A DNA stretch of 64,000 nt from Stenotrophomonas sp. 610A2 (GCF_030549615.1 NZ_CP130832.1:1426001-1490000), one strand, 5' to 3'. Shown: positions 50,151 to 60,133, counted from the first letter of the stretch. Notes: generated by a model not told the origin, from the letters alone. Numbers and translations: made by a program.

Positions 50151-52109
50151 ATGCAGATGATGAAGCTGGCGATGGCTTTGCTGCTGTGTTTGTGTTCGAC
50201 GACCGGTTGGGCTGCTGTGGATCTGGGGCAGTTCATACGCAAGGATGAGTTCAACGATATCAAGCTGTCGCCCTCGGGTAAGTACTACGCAGCGACGGTA
50301 CCGCTTGAAGACAAGACAGCGCTCGTCATTTTTACCCGCGAAGGCAATAAACAATCCGGCATGTTCGTGCCGATGCGCAATGGGCATGTGAGCAGTTTCG
50401 ACTGGGTGAACGACGAACGCGTATTGATCGGCATCGCCGAGAAGTTCGGGCTGCTGGATGAGCCGCGACCGACGGGCGAGCTGTATGCGATCAACGCCGA
50501 TGGCGGGCAGGCCGACCTTCTGGTCGGTTACAGGGTGCAGGGAAACGGGGTGGGCACTCGCATACAGCCGAAGAAGGTGGAAAGCGTAGCGGCTTTCCTG
50601 GTTGATCCTTTGCCTGCAGAAGACCGCAACGTGGTGATCTCGACCTGGCCAATGGGAACGCAGGAGCCGTTCACTCGTGCAGAGATTCTGGATGTAAATA
50701 CCGGTCGCCGCACTGTGTCGGCGACGGTGCCGGTCCGTCGTGCGGCGTTTGCGACCGATAACGCGGGCGCGGTGCGGCTGGCACTGGGAGCCGGCCTGGA
50801 CAACCTCAGCAAGCTCTACTATCGCGACGCCGCTGGCGGCGAATGGCGCTTGATCAATGACCAGAAGGTGAGCGGCCGCATTGAGGAAGCCTTGGGCTTT
50901 TCGGAAGACAATTCGCTTGCCTACCTGCTGGTGCGTGGCGATGGGGCGGGGCCGGACAGCGTCGTGGCGTGGAATACCATCAGCAATGAACGCCGCACGG
51001 TGTTGCGTGACGATACGGTTGATCCGCGGACCATCATCTTTCGTCGCGCTACAAACATTCCTGTAGGTGCACTGCTGATGGACGGGCGACACCGGAGTGT
51101 ATTCTTCGATGACTCGGTGCCTGAAGCGCGCTTGCAACGCAGTCTCGAGGCGGCATTCCCAGGCCAGTCGGTGCGGGTGACATCAAGCAGCAAAGATGGC
51201 CTGCTGTTGATGGTGCGCGTGTGGTCAGGCAGCAATCCCGGTGACTTCTACCTCTACGATCCAGCTGCCAAGAAGCTGGATTTCGTTGTAGCCAGTGGCA
51301 GCTGGATCGATCCGGATGCTGCCGCCGTTGTCGAGCCTTTCAGCTTCAATGCACGCGATGGTTTGAAGATTCATGGCTATCTGACAAAGCCGCGTGGTGC
51401 GACTGGTGCGCGGCCAATGGTGTTGATGCCGCATGGCGGTCCTTACACCGTATTCGATGAGTGGCACTACGACCGCGATGCGCAGATGTTGGCTGCTGCC
51501 GGCTACACAGTGATGCAGGTGAACTACCGGGGATCGGGCAATTATGGTTGGGCCTTCAGTCGTGCGGGTGCACAGCAGTGGGGTGGGACCATGCAGGACG
51601 ACCTGACCGACGCTACCCGCTGGGCAATACGTGAAGGGCAGGCCGATGCGGCGAAAATCTGCATCTACGGCGCCAGTTATGGTGCCTACGCGGCGCTGAT
51701 GGGCGCGGCAAAGGAGCCCGCGCTATACCGTTGTGCCGCGGGCTATGTGGGTGTCTACGATCTACCGATGATGCTGCGCGCAGATGTGCGCACCGCGCGC
51801 AGTCTTGGCAATTCGTCGAAGGATTGGGTAGGTGAAGATCAGGCTGCACTAGCGGCTGTGTCGCCGAACCGTTTTGCTGACCGTATCAAGGTGCCGGTGT
51901 TTCTAGCTGCCGGTGGCGAGGATGAGATCGCGCCGATCGAGCACACGCGGATGATGGAAGCTGCGTTGAAGAAGGCCGGCGTGCCGGTTGAGTCTTTGTA
52001 CTTCAACACCGAAGGCCATGGTTTCTATACCGAGCCGCATCAGCGTGAGTATTACGGCAGGTTGCTGGGTTTCCTGTCGCAGCATCTGGGGGGAGAGAGG
52101 GCGAAGTAG
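50151..52109 (+). CDS. Exported S9-family (prolyl oligopeptidase-type) peptidase
   Basis: About 652 residues. The signal peptide is LAMALLLCLCSTTGWA. An N-terminal beta-propeller-like region (LSPSGKYYAATVP, YAINADGGQADLLV) is followed by a C-terminal alpha/beta hydrolase. Catalytic triad: S509 in GASYGAYAA, D591 in GGEDEIAP and H623 in EGHGFY. HGGPYTVFDEWHYD is the oxyanion-side motif. ATG at 50151 (or 50157) is chosen because the signal peptide begins there; the frame from 50061 gives an unlikely leader. Predicted periplasmic peptidase cutting short peptides, related to a second S9 enzyme at 58030. Confidence 0.9.
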   Translation: MQMMKLAMALLLCLCSTTGWAAVDLGQFIRKDEFNDIKLSPSGKYYAATVPLEDKTALVIFTREGNKQSGMFVPMRNGHVSSFDWVNDERVLIGIAEKFGLLDEPRPTGELYAINADGGQADLLVGYRVQGNGVGTRIQPKKVESVAAFLVDPLPAEDRNVVISTWPMGTQEPFTRAEILDVNTGRRTVSATVPVRRAAFATDNAGAVRLALGAGLDNLSKLYYRDAAGGEWRLINDQKVSGRIEEALGFSEDNSLAYLLVRGDGAGPDSVVAWNTISNERRTVLRDDTVDPRTIIFRRATNIPVGALLMDGRHRSVFFDDSVPEARLQRSLEAAFPGQSVRVTSSSKDGLLLMVRVWSGSNPGDFYLYDPAAKKLDFVVASGSWIDPDAAAVVEPFSFNARDGLKIHGYLTKPRGATGARPMVLMPHGGPYTVFDEWHYDRDAQMLAAAGYTVMQVNYRGSGNYGWAFSRAGAQQWGGTMQDDLTDATRWAIREGQADAAKICIYGASYGAYAALMGAAKEPALYRCAAGYVGVYDLPMMLRADVRTARSLGNSSKDWVGEDQAALAAVSPNRFADRIKVPVFLAAGGEDEIAPIEHTRMMEAALKKAGVPVESLYFNTEGHGFYTEPHQREYYGRLLGFLSQHLGGERAK

Positions 52110-52150
52110 TTGCCTGTTCGGATTGCGGGCGTTGGCCTTGGTCTCTTTTT

Positions 52151-52506
52151 GTGGGAGCGGTGTAAACCGCGAAGCTGATGCTGTGTCAGGTTGCATGTAT
52201 TGCTGTTAGGCAAGCGATGCGAGCTTCGCGGCTTACGCCGCTCCCACAAGCTTATCTTCAGCACGTGCGTGGCCGGTTGTAGGAGCGGCGTCAGCCGCGA
52301 AGCTGATGCTGCATCAGGTTGCGGATGCTGATGTCAGGCAAGCGATGCGAGCTTCGCGGCTTATGCCGCTCCCACAAGCTTATCGTCGGCACGTGCGTGG
52401 CCGGTTGTAGGAGCGGCGTCAGCCGCGAAGCTGATGTTGCGTCAGGTCGCGGATGTTGCCGGCGTGCAAGCGATGCTAGCTTCGCGGCTTACGCCGCTCC
52501 TACAGA
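52151..52506. repeat. Three tandem family B REP doublets, period 128 bp
   Basis: Each unit is a pair of inverted GTAGGAGCGGCG-type half-sites around a short spacer. Left half-sites start at 52151, 52279 and 52407, exactly 128 bases apart. The linker between units (GCACGTGCGTGGCCGGTTGT) is also repeated, so the whole REP doublet plus linker was duplicated. No gene was seen from 52110 to 52514. Confidence 0.92.
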
Positions 52507-52514
52507 AGCGGGGG

Positions 52515-54278
52515 TTAGCGCACGCCGTGCATCATCCGCTTCAGCAAGGGCGAGGCTAACAGGGCGACCAGCGCACAGCCCAGGCCTATCCACATCAGCA
52601 GCCAGAACAGGTGTTCATAGCGGCCCGCAGCCTCGGCGATGTTCATCACTTCGCCCTCGGGCACGTCGATGGCGGCCAGCTTGCCGAACAGTGCTGCCAG
52701 TGTCTCGGAGAATGCCGTGGCCAGGAACCAGGTGCCCATCATCAGGCTGACCACGCGCGGTGCCGCCAGCTGGGTGACGGCCGATAAGCCGACCGGCGAC
52801 AGGCACATTTCACCGATCTCCAGGATCAGGTAGGCCAGCACCAGCCACCACACGCTGGCCATCTGCCCGCTTGCGCCAACCTGCTGTGCCGCCAAGGCCA
52901 AGGGCACGAAGGACAGCGCGCCGAACACCAGGCCGAACGAGGACTTCAACGGCTTGGACGGATCCAGCCGACGCTTGTCCAGCCATGCCCACAGTGCAGC
53001 AAACAAAGGCGCAAGCAGCACCAGGAACAGCGCACCCAGATAGGTCAACGACCCGGCGCTCTGCGGCAGCACCAGGCAGTCGCGGATCAGCATCACCAGC
53101 ATCGCAACAACGATGACGCCGAACAGCAGGCGTGGTGCATTTGATGCCGGATTGCGATCAGACAGGCGTGCTGCGACCACGAAGCCCAGTGGCGCCAGCA
53201 GCAACGAGACGATGGACCACGGCAGCGGCGTGCCTTCACGTATCACCAATGACGGCACCAGGTCCTTGGTCAGCAGGCGGTCGGTGAAAGTGACCCACGA
53301 ACCATAGGTCTGCTCGTACAAGGTGAAGAACACCAGTGCCATGAAGATCAGCACCATCAGCGCGATCATCTGCTGGCGCTGTTCCGGTGTGCATTGCGTG
53401 CCGGTGAACCAGGCAAACCACAGCAGCACGCCGCCGAGCACAACGATCATGAGCATCAGCGCGAGGCTGATTTCGCCACCCAGTGCGAAGGCACCGTTGG
53501 CGGCAGCCCACATCAGCGCCGCAACCGGAATGATGCCGACGATGGCAACGCCGTAGATCAGCCATTCGCGCGGCACGCCGAACACGCGCTCGCGCAGTGT
53601 CGCCGGCTGAGCCGGCTCGGCGTGACCATGCAGGTACTTCTGCCCCCACAGGAACATCGCCAGCCCGACCAGCATGCCGATACCGGCCGCGCCGAAACCG
53701 TACTTCCAGCCATAGGCTTCACCGAGGAAGCCGCAGACCAGCGAAGCGAACAGGGCGCCGAGGTTGATGCCGGCGTAGAACAGCGAGAAGCCCGAGTCGC
53801 GCCGCGGGTCGTTTTCCGGGTAGAGCTTGCCGACGATGGTGGAGATGTTGGGCTTGAGGAAGCCCACGCCCATGATGATCAGCGCCAGCGACAGGTAGGT
53901 GATCGACAACGCGGCTTCGTCGCGTACCACTTCGCCTGCTACCCGGTGCGCTTCGTGGCCTTCGAAGGCCATGCCGATGTGGCCCAGCACCAGCAGGATG
54001 CCGCCGAACACCACCGCCTTGCGCATGCCCAGCCAGCGGTCGGCCAGCAGCCCGCCAAACACGGGGATGCAGTAGACCAGGCCACCGTAGGCACCGAGCA
54101 GGTCGAGCCCGGCCTTGTCGCCGAACAGGTGGTACTTGGTGAGGTAAAGCAGCAGCAGCGCCTTCATGCCGTAGAAGGAGAAGCGCTCCCACATTTCGGT
54201 GAAGAAGCAGACGTAGACGCCCTTGGGGTGGCCGAGGAAGTCGTCGGAGCGGGGGCGGCTCAATGCAGTTGCGGTCAT
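52515..54278 (-). CDS. POT/PTR-family peptide transporter
   Basis: 587 residues, about 14 hydrophobic segments. The family signature is visible at the N-terminus, FFTEMWERFSFYGMKALLLL (E-x-x-E-R-F-x-F-Y-G), with GGLLADRWLGMRK on the following loop and FLKPNISTIVGKLYP. Proton-coupled uptake of di- and tripeptides is the family function. Start ATG at 54276-54278; the frame open to 54428 is unsupported. Its stop abuts the tandem repeat array. Neighbouring peptidases fit a peptide-use role. Confidence 0.92.
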   Translation of the reverse strand: MTATALSRPRSDDFLGHPKGVYVCFFTEMWERFSFYGMKALLLLYLTKYHLFGDKAGLDLLGAYGGLVYCIPVFGGLLADRWLGMRKAVVFGGILLVLGHIGMAFEGHEAHRVAGEVVRDEAALSITYLSLALIIMGVGFLKPNISTIVGKLYPENDPRRDSGFSLFYAGINLGALFASLVCGFLGEAYGWKYGFGAAGIGMLVGLAMFLWGQKYLHGHAEPAQPATLRERVFGVPREWLIYGVAIVGIIPVAALMWAAANGAFALGGEISLALMLMIVVLGGVLLWFAWFTGTQCTPEQRQQMIALMVLIFMALVFFTLYEQTYGSWVTFTDRLLTKDLVPSLVIREGTPLPWSIVSLLLAPLGFVVAARLSDRNPASNAPRLLFGVIVVAMLVMLIRDCLVLPQSAGSLTYLGALFLVLLAPLFAALWAWLDKRRLDPSKPLKSSFGLVFGALSFVPLALAAQQVGASGQMASVWWLVLAYLILEIGEMCLSPVGLSAVTQLAAPRVVSLMMGTWFLATAFSETLAALFGKLAAIDVPEGEVMNIAEAAGRYEHLFWLLMWIGLGCALVALLASPLLKRMMHGVR

Positions 54279-54336
54279 CGGTGGTGCCGGGTGGGACAGC
54301 GGCCGAGTATAGGACCGCTGCCCCGGTGCTGCGCGT

Positions 54337-55488
54337 TCAGAGATAGCGCAGCCAGGCCAGGTCGCGACGGCGTGCCTTGAAGCGGGCAAAGGCGCGGGTG
54401 GCGGGGTAGAGCAGCACGGCCAGCACAACGCTGATCAGCAACAAGGCCGACACCGATTCGACTGCGAAGTAGGGTGCGTGGTTTGCGCCCCAATACGCCA
54501 TCGCTGCCAGATACAGCAGCTTCAGCACATACAGATGCAGCAGGTAGAAGAACATCGGCGCGGCGCCGATCGATGCCAGTGGCTGCAACCACGCTGCTAT
54601 GCGTGGCTGCTCGTACAGGCGCAGCAGCAACAGGCCGATGCCCAGCGTCAGCAGCAGGAACAGCAGCGAAGGCGGGTATTTGGTGACGTTGAACAGGCTC
54701 ATCAGCGTCGTCTGGGCATCGGTGAAGCGCAGCCAGGGATGGTCACCGTAGACATTGGCGGCACGCAGCAGAACGAAGCCGGCCAGCATCGCCAGGCCGG
54801 TCAGCAGCAACCAGCGCTGGCGTTGCGGCGCCGGGCGGTTGCTGGCGTACCACGGGCCCAGCACGTAGCCCAGGGCAATCACGCCGATCCACGGCAGCAG
54901 CGGGTAGGAGGTGCGCAGGCGCAGGCTGTTGCCCAGTTCGATCCAGTCACGCTGGTGCAGGATCTTCCATAGCGTCGCCAGTACGCCGTTGCCCTGGGCC
55001 TGCAGCGGATCAAGCAGGTTGTGGCCGGCAATGATGACCACCGCCAGCGCCAACAGCAGCTTGCGCGGCAGCCACAGCAGGCCGGCCAACGCGATCATGC
55101 TCAGGCCGATGGCCCAGATCACCTGCAGATAGAGGGTGCTGGCCGGGAACTGGAAGGTCCAGGCGAAGTTGACCAGGGTCAGCTCCAACACCACCAGGAA
55201 CAGCCCGCGCTTGAGCAGGAAGGCGGCGGTGGCGCGGCGCGGATCGGGCTGGCGTTGGCCATACAGCCACGCCGACAGGCCGGTGAGCAGCACGAACACC
55301 GGGGCGCATAGATGGGCCAGCAGGCGGAAGCTGAACAGGGCGGGTGAGACCGAGCCCACGTCCATCGGGTCGCTGACCTGGTGCTGCAGATAGAAGGTCT
55401 CGCGTACATGGTCGATCAGCATCAGCAGCATCACGGTGCCGCGCAGCTGGTCGATGGAGGCCAGGCGGTTGGTCAGGGCAGGGGGCAT
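54337..55488 (-). CDS. DUF1624/acyltransferase-like membrane protein
   Basis: 383 residues with about ten hydrophobic segments. The N-terminal RLASIDQLRGTVMLLMLIDHVRE is typical of DUF1624 (heparan-alpha-glucosaminide N-acetyltransferase-like) proteins, where the R-G and following D-H are conserved; YPLLPWIGVIALGYVLGP also fits. Probably transfers an acyl group to an envelope sugar, but substrate is unknown. The start at MPPALTNR (55486-55488) has no strong ribosome site; ATG at 55524 is an alternative. It lies 58 bases upstream of the POT gene on the same strand. Confidence 0.85.
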   Translation of the reverse strand: MPPALTNRLASIDQLRGTVMLLMLIDHVRETFYLQHQVSDPMDVGSVSPALFSFRLLAHLCAPVFVLLTGLSAWLYGQRQPDPRRATAAFLLKRGLFLVVLELTLVNFAWTFQFPASTLYLQVIWAIGLSMIALAGLLWLPRKLLLALAVVIIAGHNLLDPLQAQGNGVLATLWKILHQRDWIELGNSLRLRTSYPLLPWIGVIALGYVLGPWYASNRPAPQRQRWLLLTGLAMLAGFVLLRAANVYGDHPWLRFTDAQTTLMSLFNVTKYPPSLLFLLLTLGIGLLLLRLYEQPRIAAWLQPLASIGAAPMFFYLLHLYVLKLLYLAAMAYWGANHAPYFAVESVSALLLISVVLAVLLYPATRAFARFKARRRDLAWLRYL

Positions 55489-55680
55489 GCGGGGGAGTCT
55501 TGCGGAAAAGATATAACATAACATCGTTGACCGGCAGGGGCGACTTTGCCGATATGGCCAACAGGAGGTGCGGATTCGCGGAATTACCGGCGCGGCGGGC
55601 ATCGGCGGCGCGTTCAGGCTGGACTTGCCGTTAAGCGGGCGTTAGCGTGGCGAAGGTTTTTTGCCATCCAAGGGCTTTCC

Positions 55681-57672
55681 ATGAACAACGCTGCGCCTGC
55701 GCAGCTCACATTCCGCGCGGTGGTTCTTGCCGTCGTGCTGGCTGTGGTGCTGTCTGCCGCCAATGCTTACCTGGGCCTGTTCGCAGGCTTGACCATCGCT
55801 ACCGCCATTCCGGCCGCCGTCGTCTCGATGGGCGTGCTGCGTCTGCTCGGTGGCGGCACCATCCTTGAAAACAACATCGTCCAGACCGGCGCCTCGGCCG
55901 GCTCGTCGATTGCTGCCGGCGTGATCTTCACGATCCCGGCGCTGGTGATCATGGGGTACTGGCCGGACTTCAAGTACTGGTGGGTGCTGGGTATCGCTGG
56001 CCTGGGCGGCCTGCTGGGCGTGCTGTTCTCGGTGCCGCTGCGCCGTTCGATGATCGTCGAAGATCCGCTTCCCTTCCCGGAAGGCAAGGCGGCTGCTGAA
56101 GTGCTCAAGGCCGGTGAAAACCCGGGCCCGGGCATGAAGATCCTCGGTATCTCGGCTGCCATCGGCGGCCTGGTGAAGCTGGCTGCGGCCTCGGGCCTGC
56201 GCATCTTCCCGGACGCCTGGGCGCAGTCGGCCTATGTCGGCAGCTCCAAGATCACCGCCTTCATCGGCACCAACCTGTCGCCGGCGCTGCTGGGCGTGGG
56301 CTACATCGTCGGCTTGAACGTCGGCATCGTGGTGGTGTCCGGCTCGATCCTGTCCTGGCACATCGCCATTCCGCTGTACCAGGCGTTCTTCCTGGGCGGT
56401 AACCCGGACCTGGCCGCATCGCTGGCCAATGCCGGTTCGGCCGAAGCGGCCTTCGCCATCTGGGGCTCGCAGATCCGTTACCTCGGCGTCGGCGCCATGC
56501 TGATCGGCGGCGTCTGGACGCTGTTCTCGCTGCGCAAGTCGCTGCTCAATGGCGTCAAGAGTGGTTTCGCCGCTGCCCGCAAGAGCAGTGGCCCGGCGCT
56601 GGCCGAGACCGAACGCGACCTGCCGATGAAGTGGATGCTGATCGCGCTGATCGCCTTCACCCTGCCTCTGCTGGGTCTGTACCAGGCCATCGTCGGCCAG
56701 TGGCACGTGTCGATCCCGATGACCATCATCATGATCGTCGCCGGCTTCCTGTTCGTGTCGGTGTCGGCCTACCTGGCCGGCCTGATTGGTTCGTCCAACA
56801 ACCCGGTCTCAGGCATCACCATTTCCACCATCCTGTTCGCCTCGGTGGTGCTGGTGCTGCTGCTGGGCAAGGACGGCCTGATTCCGGTCGGCGTTGGCGG
56901 TGCTCCGCTGGGCGCGGTGGCCGCGATCATGATCGGTGCGGTGGTCTGCTGTGCGGCCGCCGTCGGCGGTGACAACCTGCAGGACCTCAAGGCCGGTTAT
57001 CTGGTCGGTGCGACGCCGTGGAAGCAGCAGCTGATGCTGGGCATCGGCGCGTTCTCCTGCGCCCTGATCATGGCGCCGGTGCTGAATCTGTTGGCCCATG
57101 CCTACGGCATCGGCGCACCGACCGCCGAGCACCCGAACTCGCTGGCTGCGCCGCAGGCCAACCTGATGGCTTCGGTTGCACGCGGCCTGTTCGGCGGCGA
57201 ACTGCCGTGGACGATGATCGCGTTGGGCGCGGGCGTTGGCGCGGTGATCATCGCTATCGATGAATGGCTGAAGAAGACCGGCAAGCGTTTCCGCGTGCCG
57301 GTGCTGGCTGCCGCCATTGGTATCTACCTGCCGCTGGAGCTGATGGTGCCGATCTTCCTGGGCGGCCTGCTGGCCCACCTGGTCGAGCGTTTCCACAAGC
57401 TGCGTGCCGACGATGAAGAAGGCCGTGACCGCGTGCATCGCCCGGGCGTGCTGTTCGCTGCTGGTCTGATCACCGGTGAGGCCTTGATGGGTATCGCCAT
57501 TGCGGTGCCGATCGTGGTCAGCGGTCAGGGCGACGTGCTGGCATTGCCGCTGGGCGGCTTTGCCGAGACCTGGGCAAGCGTGTCGGCCTGGGTTGGCCTG
57601 TTCGTGCTGTTCCTGGTTGGCCTGCTGATGTACCGCATCGGCAAGAAGGGCGAGCCGGCGGCGAAGAGCTGA
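55681..57672 (+). CDS. OPT-family oligopeptide transporter
   Basis: 663 residues, about 15-16 hydrophobic segments. OPT features include the N-terminal LTFRAVVLAVVLAVVLSAAN and AYLGLFAGLTIATAIPAAV, SVPLRRSMIVEDPLPFPEG, LIGSSNNPVSGITISTIL and GGDNLQDLKAGYLVGATPW. Bacterial members are thought to move oligopeptides or metal-chelating peptides. Start ATG at 55681 has only a weak AAGGG upstream. It is followed by repeats and a hairpin terminator. Confidence 0.93.
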   Translation: MNNAAPAQLTFRAVVLAVVLAVVLSAANAYLGLFAGLTIATAIPAAVVSMGVLRLLGGGTILENNIVQTGASAGSSIAAGVIFTIPALVIMGYWPDFKYWWVLGIAGLGGLLGVLFSVPLRRSMIVEDPLPFPEGKAAAEVLKAGENPGPGMKILGISAAIGGLVKLAAASGLRIFPDAWAQSAYVGSSKITAFIGTNLSPALLGVGYIVGLNVGIVVVSGSILSWHIAIPLYQAFFLGGNPDLAASLANAGSAEAAFAIWGSQIRYLGVGAMLIGGVWTLFSLRKSLLNGVKSGFAAARKSSGPALAETERDLPMKWMLIALIAFTLPLLGLYQAIVGQWHVSIPMTIIMIVAGFLFVSVSAYLAGLIGSSNNPVSGITISTILFASVVLVLLLGKDGLIPVGVGGAPLGAVAAIMIGAVVCCAAAVGGDNLQDLKAGYLVGATPWKQQLMLGIGAFSCALIMAPVLNLLAHAYGIGAPTAEHPNSLAAPQANLMASVARGLFGGELPWTMIALGAGVGAVIIAIDEWLKKTGKRFRVPVLAAAIGIYLPLELMVPIFLGGLLAHLVERFHKLRADDEEGRDRVHRPGVLFAAGLITGEALMGIAIAVPIVVSGQGDVLALPLGGFAETWASVSAWVGLFVLFLVGLLMYRIGKKGEPAAKS

Positions 57673-57687
57673 GGCTGACCCTGCTGG

Positions 57688-57895
57688 CCCTTCTCCCGCA
57701 TGCGGGGGAAGGTGCCCGAAGGGCGGATGGGGGGAGCTTTTGATTCTGATTTGGCTGGGGCTTCGAGCCAAAACCAAAACCAAGGCGCCCTCACCCCAAC
57801 CCCTCTCCCGCTTCGCAGGAGAGGGGCTCAAGCAAAAGCAGGGGCTCAAGCAAAAGCAGGGGCTCAAGCAAAAGCAGGGACTCAAGCAAAAGCAG
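57688..57895. repeat. Inverted family A REPs and a four-copy 18-bp tandem repeat
   Basis: Partner-type element 57688-57733 and family A element 57787-57826 face each other around a hexamer-like stretch. They are followed by about four direct copies of GGGGCTCAAGCAAAAGCA (about 57824-57895; one copy has GGGACTC). No gene was seen from 57673 to 58029. Confidence 0.85.
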
Positions 57896-57910
57896 CGCCA
57901 GATCAAACAC

Positions 57911-57939
57911 AAAGCCGCCCTTGGGCGGCTTTGCTGTTT
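57911..57939 (+). terminator. Terminator-like hairpin after the OPT gene
   Basis: Perfect 10-bp stem AAAGCCGCCC / GGGCGGCTTT with a 2-base loop (57911-57932), then GCTGTTTC. It is placed after the repeat block and about 90 bases before the S9 peptidase start. Confidence 0.7.
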
Positions 57940-58029
57940 CCGGCGGTTGCCCTGGCATGACTTCAAGCCTTTGCAGTGGGGCGGGCTGGCCGCCTACCAT
58001 CGGGGTTTGCCTTTGCCTGGGAGTTGCCC

Positions 58030-60090
58030 ATGAAGCTTCGTCACGCCCTGTTGCCGCTGTGCCTGTTGGCCGCCTTGCCATCATTGGCCAGCGCGCGCGG
58101 TTTTGAAGTCCGCGACATGGTCAAGCTGGACCGCGCGTCCGCGCCGCTGCTCAGCGCCAATGGTGCGCAGGTGGTGTTCGCCAAGCGCATCGTCGATGCC
58201 GACCTCAAGGCCAGCAGCAGCCTGTGGATCCGCGACCTGCGTACCCGCGACATGGCGCCGCCGAAGCAGTTGAGCCCGGCTGGCTGGAACGTCAATTCGG
58301 CCTCGATCGAAGGCCAGAACGTGTACTTCCTCAGCGCCAAGAACGGCAGCCAGCAGCTGTACGTGATGCCGTTGGCTGGCGGCGAGCCGCGCCAGCTCAC
58401 CGATTTCGCACTCGACGTGGACAGCTACCGCATCTCACCGCAGGGCGACCGCGTGCTGTTCAGCGCCGGCGTGTTCCAGGACTGCGGCTCGGACCTGGCT
58501 TGCACCAGCAAGCGTCTTGAGAAGGAAAAGGCCGGCAAGAGCAGCGGCCAGGTCTACGACAGCATGTTCGTGCGCCATTGGGATACCTGGGCTGACGGCC
58601 GTCGCAACACCTTGTTCGTGGCACCGCTGCCGGCTGCAGGCGCAGCCGCGGTGAAGGGGGCTTCCGCTATCAGCGCGACGCTGGCCGGCGATGCACCGTC
58701 CAAGCCGTTCGGCGGCAATGAAGACTTCGTGTGGTCGCCGGATGGCAAGACCGTCGTCGCCAGCATCCGCGTGCAGGGCAGCAAGGAGCCGTGGTCGACC
58801 AACTTCGACCTGTACAAGCTCGATGCTGCCGGCAAGCAGGCGCCGGTCAACCTGACCGCTGCCAACCCCGCATGGGATGCCGGCCCGGTGTTCAGCGCCG
58901 ACGGCAAGACCCTGTTCTACCGCGCGATGAAGCGTCCGGGTTTCGAAGCTGACCGCTTCGGCCTGATGGCGATGGACGTGGCCAGCGGCAAGGTCAATGA
59001 GATCGCCGCGCAGTGGGACCGTTCGGCTGATGGCATCACCTTGTCGGCCGATGGCCAGACCATCTACACCACTGCGCAGGACATGGGCGAACACCCGCTG
59101 TTCGCGGTCAACATCGCCAATGGCGCGCCGACCAAGCTGGTGGGCGAGGGTAGCATCTCCTCCTTCGACATCGCCGGCGATGCACTGGCTTTCACCCGTA
59201 ACTCGCTGAAGAGCGGCGACCAGGTGTTCACCAGCAGCACCGCTGCCGGCGCACCGCAGCGCGCCATCACCCAGAGCGCCGGTGAAATGCTGGACGGCGT
59301 GAACTTCGGTGACTTCGAGCAGTTCTCGTTCAAGGGCTGGAACGACGAGACCGTGCACGGTTACGTGGTCAAGCCGCACAACTACCAGGAAGGCAAGAAG
59401 TATCCGGTGGCCTTCCTGATCCACGGCGGCCCGCAGGGCAGCTTCGGCAATGGCTGGAGCTACCGTTGGAACCCGCAGACCTATGCGGGCCAGGGCTACG
59501 CGGTGGTGATGATCGATTTCCACGGCTCCACCGGCTACGGCCAGGCCTTCACCGATGCGATCAGCCAGCATTGGGGCGATCGCCCGCTGGAAGACCTGCA
59601 GAAGGGCTGGGCTGCGGCGCAGCAGAAGTACAGCTTCCTCAACGGCGACAAGGCCTGTGCGCTGGGCGCCAGCTACGGCGGCTTCATGGTCAACTGGATC
59701 GCCGGCAACTGGAACGAGCCGTGGAAGTGCCTGGTGAACCACGACGGTGTGTTCGACCAGCGCGCCATGGGCTATGCCACCGAAGAACTGTGGTTCACCG
59801 AGTGGGAGCAGGGCGGTACCCCGTACGACGTGCCGCAGAACTACGAGAAGTTCAACCCGGTCAACCACGTTGCCAACTGGAAGAAGCCGATGCTGGTGGT
59901 GCAGGGCCAGCTGGATTACCGCATCCCGGTGGAACAGGGCCTGGCCACGTTCACCGCGCTGCAGCGCCAGGGTATCGAGTCCAAGTTCCTGTACTTCCCG
60001 GACGAGAACCACTGGGTGCTGAAGCCGCATAACAGCGTGCAGTGGCATGACACGGTCAATGGCTGGTTGAAGCAGCACATCGGTCAGTAA
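58030..60090 (+). CDS. Exported S9-family peptidase (DPP/acylaminoacyl-peptidase-like)
   Basis: 686 residues. The signal peptide is MKLRHALLPLCLLAALPSLA followed by SA. N-terminal WD/propeller-like repeats contain LSANGAQVVFAKR, FVWSPDGKTVVAS and FSADGKTLFYRAM. The C-terminal hydrolase has S548 in GASYGGFMV, D629 in GQLDYRIP and H661 in DENHWVLKP, with HGGPQGSFGNGWSYRWNPQ as oxyanion region. GGGAG lies about 7 bases before ATG at 58030. This layout matches DPP5-like enzymes that trim dipeptides from short peptides. A terminator follows. Confidence 0.93.
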   Translation: MKLRHALLPLCLLAALPSLASARGFEVRDMVKLDRASAPLLSANGAQVVFAKRIVDADLKASSSLWIRDLRTRDMAPPKQLSPAGWNVNSASIEGQNVYFLSAKNGSQQLYVMPLAGGEPRQLTDFALDVDSYRISPQGDRVLFSAGVFQDCGSDLACTSKRLEKEKAGKSSGQVYDSMFVRHWDTWADGRRNTLFVAPLPAAGAAAVKGASAISATLAGDAPSKPFGGNEDFVWSPDGKTVVASIRVQGSKEPWSTNFDLYKLDAAGKQAPVNLTAANPAWDAGPVFSADGKTLFYRAMKRPGFEADRFGLMAMDVASGKVNEIAAQWDRSADGITLSADGQTIYTTAQDMGEHPLFAVNIANGAPTKLVGEGSISSFDIAGDALAFTRNSLKSGDQVFTSSTAAGAPQRAITQSAGEMLDGVNFGDFEQFSFKGWNDETVHGYVVKPHNYQEGKKYPVAFLIHGGPQGSFGNGWSYRWNPQTYAGQGYAVVMIDFHGSTGYGQAFTDAISQHWGDRPLEDLQKGWAAAQQKYSFLNGDKACALGASYGGFMVNWIAGNWNEPWKCLVNHDGVFDQRAMGYATEELWFTEWEQGGTPYDVPQNYEKFNPVNHVANWKKPMLVVQGQLDYRIPVEQGLATFTALQRQGIESKFLYFPDENHWVLKPHNSVQWHDTVNGWLKQHIGQ

Positions 60091-60100
60091 CAGTCGGTGG

Positions 60101-60133
60101 AAAGGGCGCGTCGTTGGCGTGCCCTTTCTTTTG
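60101..60133 (+). terminator. Intrinsic terminator after the S9 peptidase
   Basis: AAAGGGCGCG pairs with CGTGCCCTTT (one mismatch) around TCGTTGG, followed by CTTTTG. Confidence 0.75.

Noticed and set aside
52151..52506. CRISPR-like array
   Set aside because: The repeats are inverted REP doublets with a conserved linker, a 128-bp period and no unique spacers; no cas genes are nearby.
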